Positions 58,661-64,000 of a stretch of 64,000 nt of DNA are shown here, one piece after another; within the stretch, counting starts at the first letter, position 1, and each line of letters opens with the position of its first letter. The notes under the pieces were generated by a model. It worked only from the letters and a program-made list of their open reading frames with translations. It searched no databases and was not told where the DNA came from. Source of the DNA: Reticulitermes lucifugus (Eukaryota; Arthropoda; Insecta; Blattodea; Rhinotermitidae). The stretch lies in contig JAKCWW010000178.1 in the NCBI GenBank assembly GCA_026260175.1, positions 273-64,272 of the forward strand. The letters are read 5' to 3'. A program made the translations under genes and the position numbers.

Positions 58661-58734
58661 GACAACAGATATGTTAGCAATTGACAGCTGTGTAGCGGTG
58701 TTACATGATCACGGCGCGTCGAAGACAGTACATG

Positions 58735-58800
58735 CCTTCGAAATGTCGGAATTATGTAGCCCCGCTACACGGCGTAATATCCAAGAAGATTAGAATCATA
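58735..58800 (+). repeat. Repeat D terminus
   Basis: CCTTCGAAATGTCGGAATTA, then GCTACACGGCGTAATATCCA and AGAAGATTAGAATCAT, in the same order as at 18.18 kb. Confidence 0.5.
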
Positions 58801-59009
58801 AACATCAAGGCGATGGAAACCTCAAATCTCGCATATCAGATTCCTCTTTAGAAACGTTGTATCTATTATTTAAATATTTAAATGACACACGCACTAAATG
58901 CAGAACACGATCTGTTTATTTAATAGTATATATATTCCTGGTAGTTGTTTTACATATATAAGTTTATTTATACCAACTACTGCACACCATTTAAATACAT
59001 TCATTCTAT

Positions 59010-59058
59010 ATGCTCCTACATGTTTCGGCTGACGTTCTCAGCCATCGTCAAGGAGACA
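59010..59058 (-). ncRNA. Hammerhead-like motif, left arm
   Basis: Minus strand: CUCC, UUGACGA (plus-strand 59045-59051; first core base U instead of C), U, stem GGCUGA, loop GAACG, UCAGCC, GAAA (59023-59026), CAUGUA, GGAG. All three helices can form: CUCC/GGAG, GGCUGA/UCAGCC and the palindromic ACAUGU. One core base is wrong. Confidence 0.55.
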
Positions 59059-59087
59059 TTCTCTAGAGACTATGGAGTCTATGGACA

Positions 59088-59138
59088 ATATCTCCCTGAT
59101 GATGGCTGAAAATGTCAGCCGAAACATGTAGGAGTATA
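59088..59138 (+). ncRNA. Hammerhead-like motif, right arm, intact core and stems
   Basis: CUCC (59092-59095), CUGAUGA (59096-59102), one extra U, stem GGCUGA (59104-59109), loop AAAUG, UCAGCC (59115-59120), GAAA (59121-59124), CAUGU, A, GGAG (59131-59134). A type I hammerhead would cleave after GUA at 59130. Stem III would be only the palindrome ACAUGU, so it would be stable mainly as a dimer, as reported for hammerheads of Penelope-like elements. The extra U between core and stem II departs from the canonical fold. This is the best candidate in the window for activity. Confidence 0.6.
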
Positions 59139-59191
59139 CAGAATGAATATATGTAATTGGTGTGCAGCAGTCGGTATAAATAAACTTATAT

Positions 59192-62100
59192 ACGACCTGT
59201 TTATTCTCACCCCTATTCTTGTGTTTGTTCGCTGGTAGTTTCAGTATGATCTATTAAGTTACCTCTTCTTTAACAATTTCAGTCGCTGCATCTCCGCTAA
59301 CGTGACACTCCACTACTCCAAGCGCAAACATAAGACGGAAACGAATTATAGTGTTTTATATTTTAAACGTCATGTTACGAGGAACATGAAAGATTGTAGT
59401 ATGCTTCTTAGTAAATTTCAGAAGAAAATATCCACTCACCGAAGAGGACATTCAGGACCTGCAACATAGAATGTTTCAAACATCTGGCTTGAAGTTTCTC
59501 GTTGCATTTCTCCTCAATTTCCTCCTGACTAAAACTGAGAATATAGTCTGTTGAATTGGAAAGCCGTAGACAGTAAGAGGCAGATTGGAACGGGGCCGTA
59601 GACGGCTATGGCGTCTAGTGAAAATATAGTGGCACAGAGGCAGGATTATAGCGTGAGAACAAGATCCGTACCACAGTAGCAGTTTCTGTAATCCCTTCTT
59701 TAAGACAAACTTTCCTTCTTCTCGTTTTCAATCCTCGTTTGTTTCGTATTGTGGCAGATGAATGTCTCGCGTCATTGGTGGAAGGGACAGTGTACTTAAG
59801 GCTGTCTATGTGACAGGGGTGGGAAGTTCCCAGTACGGATGTTCCGATTTCCATTTCCCAAGAAAACAGATTACTGTGTCCTAATGTACGTAGTATCTTA
59901 TAAATAACACTAACTAATATTTATCCTTTATGAAAATTTTGTGTGAAAAATATTACTATGTTGGCCTATGATTTAGAAGCATTTTGTTAGACATTTATGC
60001 AAGTGCGATAGTGTATTTTCTAAGCGACTTCTCTTTCTAATAGTCTAGATATTGCGCTTCAAGTTTCTCACGACATTGGAGATTTGTTGTGTTATTTTGG
60101 CTTCTTTAAAACGTGTATATCTACGTTTCGATTGGACATACTGCCTCCATATCTATGACGTAAATTCCTTCTACCCTTACGACGGGAGAATTCCTTTGTT
60201 CGAAAAATGAATGTGTCTTTCTGTTTGCGACTTACTGAGCTAGGTAAGCCTAATGAATCGTTTTTATGAAGCGCGTGTTAGGTATGTGCAATTATACTCA
60301 TGATACTAACCATCGGATTGTACGGAAGCATGTAGCCTCGCCGAGCTGACATCTGCCTGTTACCTCTTGTACGCATATAACCTATCGGTTAATGCTTTAT
60401 TGAAGCCGATACACCTTAAAACTACTTTCAGCAGTCGACAGTAAGAGGGTACGTTTAATGCAAACACCTTACATAACAGATATTTGTCCACTCAAGAATA
60501 TTAAGTATTCTCCCAGTACTATCCTGCTCATTAAGGACAGGAGCTGGCAAATGGTATGTGTTAAACTCGTTAGTACAGGATGTTAAATGAATCGGAGTCT
60601 GAGGACTCTAACACGAAGTTTGGTTCACTCCACGTCAGAAAGAATGTTGAGGGGATAGCATGAACTATCTACTGAGTAGTAAGCCGCTAAGTACGCCAAA
60701 ATGTAGAACGCATTAACAACTCAGTGACAAATTCCTAACCCTTTCAAATAATCGTTCTTTACTTGTAAGGGAGGTTATCTTGCGCTATTACCATGCATAT
60801 CTCTTTGTTCACCGCAATTTATTTTAGACGTACTGATGTGTTTGCGTTAATTTTGATGTCAACTTCGTACCATTAGCGGTCACTCAGGCCTCTGAAACTC
60901 CTAATACCGCACCGTTGATGGAACCAAATTGATGTCCCTTCGGACTTTGGAGTTTCCAGCGACACTAAAGCTAATGGGTATGTGGAGAGCCCGAAAATTT
61001 TGTAGGTATCTTAAAAAAAATCTTTTAATTTATTTCTTTACAGAATGTTGAAAAACACTTCTGTATCACGAAGTTTATATTTAGCTTTTTCTTTGTCTGT
61101 GATTATTAATGAATTGCTTATAGGAGTCCACTGACTAAGATTTGGGATGTAGAGTTCATATGTTAACACGAGTCAGAAATCGACGAAATCTATCAGAAGT
61201 GGCCGTGATGCGAACAATTCTTATCAGAAGTAAAATGCGGATCTGAGGAGTGATAAGTGCATGGAACTGTTACTTCCGTTGATGTAGCCAGTAAAAGGAA
61301 AAATAAACTGAAGAAATGTTTCATAATTTTTAATCTTCTGAGCATAAACTTTCCAAAGTCTGCGTTAACTGAACATAGTTTCCCTATAATATCCTATGTG
61401 TTGTTAAATTCACATGAAGTGTTTACAAATTTGACTCCGTTGTTTTCTCTGTTCAAAGATTCATGGAGACTGCTGGTTTACATTGAACTAATCACCAAGT
61501 TTCTAATATTCGATACATAAGTTTTATTTTCCAGGACGTAACAATTACATTGATGACCGCGACAAAAATTAATCACTGTAGCAGTAAGATTAATTAATAT
61601 GCGTCACTTATGTAGTTTGTATCAGTCAAATTTAAGACATCAGTATTTGGTCTGTTCTTCGAAGCATCTTTTTCTTACTTCTGAGTTTTGTTCAGCCTTT
61701 AATTTTGGGTGTACATTGTTATCACCTTACACTTCGTTTTAAAATTGTTTGTTCTCATACACTTGTCTATGAACTAAAACTTGTCTTCTGCAACATAATA
61801 CCCCACAAAATTAATGGGATTTGGCGCGCTACTCTGAAGGTACGTGACAGTTGTGTACTCTGCCGCCGTCAAAAACAGTGATTGTGGAGGAGATAAACGC
61901 CAGGATCACAGCTATACAAAGATGCAAATTGAAAGCTTCATATAGGAACTGCTGTAAAATATAAATTTAAAAAATATGTCTTTTTTCCTGAAGACTCTGA
62001 TTTTAATTAAGATGAGCTTCACTCCGACCTTCAGTTTTTGTAAACAGTGTTATAGTGAAATTTTCATCCATTGTGTTTCATCCAACAAGCTGTCAGAAAC

Positions 62101-62379
62101 ACAGTTCAGTGGATGAAGACTTTGGATCGAATTAGGTGGAATTTTTAATAACTTCTCCTTGAGGCTTTCTGTGTATTTCTGAGCAAATCATTAGGCATAC
62201 AGAGGCATGTTTCTGAAATGTATGCCTATCATGTGTTTAAGATTTAAAAAACAACATTAAGGAATATGTTATTGACTAAGACTCTACTGAAATTTACAGT
62301 TCACAACGTAGTCGTAGGTTTGTTACGACGGTAAAGATTCTCTCTTAAGCAATTTGACGCCATATAAGCTGGTTGCTAT
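59192..62379. other. No recognisable gene
   Basis: ORFs at 59615-59854 (minus) and 61257-61520 (plus) show no domain. No repeat placed. Confidence 0.4.
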
Positions 62380-62425
62380 TTGCCAACATTTCGGAGGAAT
62401 TTTTGCCTCCCTCTTCAAAGCAGAA
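62380..62425 (-). ncRNA. Hammerhead-like motif, stem II perfect, core decayed
   Basis: Minus strand: TTGAAGA (plus-strand 62412-62418), G, stem GGAGG, loop, CCUCC (62393-62397 complement), GAAA (62389-62392), UGUUGG. Stem II again differs in sequence yet pairs fully. Confidence 0.45.
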
Positions 62426-62828
62426 AACAAAACCGCGCGGGAAATAGGGTGCAGATGTAGGGGAAGGAGGAAAGAACACGATTTTGCGAGAGAACCCGTG
62501 TGAAGTGGTATTTATAGAGGTAGTATCAGAACATCTTACATCAAGATAAAACCAAGGAGCATAATCGTTCCTACGAATCTAAGTTTTACCTTACCTTGTA
62601 CCGTGCTTTAGACGCACCTGTTTAGTTCACACGGTGACAGCAATTATTAGCAGATATTATTAATGTAATACTACTAGTGCTGCTGCTGCTGCAAAAGGTA
62701 ATTTCGAATGAAATGCGCAAGCTTCTTGAGACAGCAGCACATAGTTTCATATGTTCTGAGGATATTTCTTGTGTTAATTATCTGTTAGATATTACGTATG
62801 GTAATTTATTGTTTATATCATTTGAACA

Positions 62829-62872
62829 TTCGATGCTAGAAGCCATGCGGAATGTTGAATTACAAGACAGAC
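62829..62872. repeat. Isolated single unit of the 63-kb minisatellite
   Basis: GATGCTAGAAGCCATGCGGA, ATGTTGAATTACAAG matches the array unit and lies about 130 bases before the array begins. Confidence 0.7.
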
Positions 62873-62997
62873 TTTAAGGTGATTTATTCCATTATGTTGT
62901 AAATATTAATAGTAAACCAACTATATATCTGTCGAACACAACTTGTAAGTTATGTTCAACGGAAATATGTTTGGCTTACTGTTAGTATGAGACCATT

Positions 62998-63815
62998 GGT
63001 GGATGTAGAAAACACAGGCAAGATTATTGATGGGTATAGAAGCCACGCGGAATGTTGATTTGCGAGATTATAGGAGGATATAGAACCCTCACGGAAAGTT
63101 TAATTGCAAGATTATCGGAGGATATAGAACACTCACGGAAAGTTGAATTGCAAGATTATCGGAGGATATAGAAGCCACACGGATTGTTGAATTGCAAGAT
63201 TATCGGAGGCTATGGAAGCCACGTGGAATGTTGAATTGCTCGATTATCGGAGGATATAGAAGCCACACGGAATGTTAAACTGCAAGATATCGGAGGATAT
63301 AGAAGCCACACGGAATGTTAAATTGCAAGATATCGGAGGATATAGAAGCCACTTGGAATGCTGAATTGCAAGGTTATCGGAGGATGTAGAAGCCACACGT
63401 ATTGTTGAATTGCAAGATTATTGGTGGATATAGAAGTCACGCGGAATGTTGAATTTCGCGATTATCGGAGGATATAGAAGCCACACGGAATGTTAAATTG
63501 CAAGATATCGGAGGATATAGAATCCACTTGGAATGCTGAATTGCAAGGTTATCGGAGGATATAGAAGCCACACGTATTGTTGAATTGCAAGATTATTGGT
63601 GGATATAGAAGCCACGCGGAATGTTGAATTGCAAGATATCGGAAGATATAGAAGCCACATGGAATGTTGAATTGCAAGATATCGGAGGATACAGAAGCCA
63701 CATGGAATGTTGAATTGCAAGATATCGGAGGATATAGAAGCCATACGGAAGGTTGAATTGCAAGATTATCGGAGGATATAGAACCCACACGGAATGTTGA
63801 ATTACATGATTCTCG
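62998..63815. repeat. Minisatellite, about 18-19 units of 42-45 bp, with higher-order structure
   Basis: The unit is GGAGGATATAGAAGCCACAC, GGAATGTTGAATTGCAAGAT, TATC. Units vary in recognisable types (CACACGG, CACTTGG, CACACGTATT, CACGCGG). The four-type order seen from about 63299 to 63473 is repeated from 63474 to 63648, so a 175-bp block was duplicated. Open minus-strand frames (ISCNSTFRVASISSD repeats) follow from the array and are not evidence of a gene. Confidence 0.95.
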
Positions 63816-64000
63816 ACCACGACTTTCCTTTCTAAAGTTAAGGAGACGCATATACACGCAGGCAAGGGTTCTCTGTCTATTGAATTTTTTACAGTAATTT
63901 ACTTGTAAGTGTGTATTAAAAAACTTGTTTTCTTGGACGAATTGCTCTGAATGGTGATTTACAAAAGTATATTAAAACACCTTTCGATAGAATTAATTAA
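63816..64000. other. Flank of the minisatellite, nothing recognised
   Basis: AT-rich unique-looking sequence up to the window edge. Confidence 0.4.

Larger units (their letters stand above)
58955..59191. repeat. Inverted-repeat element with a hammerhead-like motif in each arm
   Basis: The left arm 58955-59056 and the reverse complement of the right arm 59090-59191 align along their whole length: TATAAGTTTATTTATACC, CTGCACACCA, TTCATTCT, CTCCTACATGTTTCGGCTGA. About 35 bases separate the arms. The outer ends (TATATAAGTTTATTTATACC) show no obvious target duplication. It is the clearer of the two such pairs in the window. Confidence 0.8.

Noticed and set aside
62998-63865. Three long overlapping minus-strand ORFs with repeated peptides (CNSTFRVASISSD)
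   Set aside because: They follow from a 42-45-bp tandem repeat lacking stops in those frames. Several frames are open at once and no start context or domain is present.

Overview
The window looks like intergenic or intronic DNA from a large, repeat-rich insect nuclear genome. The base composition is AT-rich and every open frame is short. Nearly everything recognisable is a mobile element or a tandem repeat. The mix includes tRNA-headed SINEs with clean target-site duplications, RTE-type LINE 3' ends, a Tc1/mariner relative and hammerhead-like hairpins of the kind known from Penelope-like retroelements. From memory it fits a polyneopteran such as a cockroach or termite, but that is an inference, not a sequence match. 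I found no convincing host gene, tRNA gene, rRNA or CRISPR array.

Layout. 1-9 kb: a jockey-like LINE reverse transcriptase fragment runs off the left edge. It is followed by RTE-type LINE pieces (3.5-4.1 kb, 7.9-8.15 kb, 8.4 kb), a hairpin at 2.06 kb and SINEs of three families (2.3, 5.7 and 6.5 kb). 9-16 kb: mostly unrecognised sequence, with a 39-bp minisatellite (11.3 kb), a 5'-truncated SINE (14.1 kb) and one copy of an unnamed ~400-bp repeat E (14.5 kb). 16-28 kb: a SINE interrupted by an assembly gap inside a local tandem duplication (16.4 kb), the longest LINE fragment (22.9-23.7 kb), a full-length SINE (25.4 kb), a composite repeat with a hammerhead-like end (26.2-26.5 kb) and a second gapped SINE (27.1 kb). 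28-38 kb: an 11-unit minisatellite (29.8 kb), repeat E copies at 32.0 and 34.9 kb, a structured GC-rich island (34.4 kb) and a hammerhead-like motif (37.8 kb). 39.0-40.25 kb: one complete but inactivated Tc1/mariner element. 41-50 kb: SINEs, LINE ends, a fold-back MITE with a gap at its apex (43.9 kb), an inverted pair of hammerhead-like motifs (45.0 kb) and a young 3 x 74-bp array (45.2 kb). 50-62 kb: sparse, with a cysteine-rich ORF (55.7 kb), a SINE with an ATTC tail (58.4 kb) and a second inverted ribozyme-like pair (59.0 kb). 63.0-63.8 kb: a 43-bp minisatellite with higher-order structure.

The most interesting signal is a dispersed RNA-like motif: CTGANGA, one extra base, a short stem, then GAAA. 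It is seen in at least six well-preserved and several decayed copies. The stem sequence differs between copies while base pairing is kept. That pattern argues for a structured RNA, probably a hammerhead-type ribozyme from Penelope-like elements, with two copies arranged as inverted pairs.
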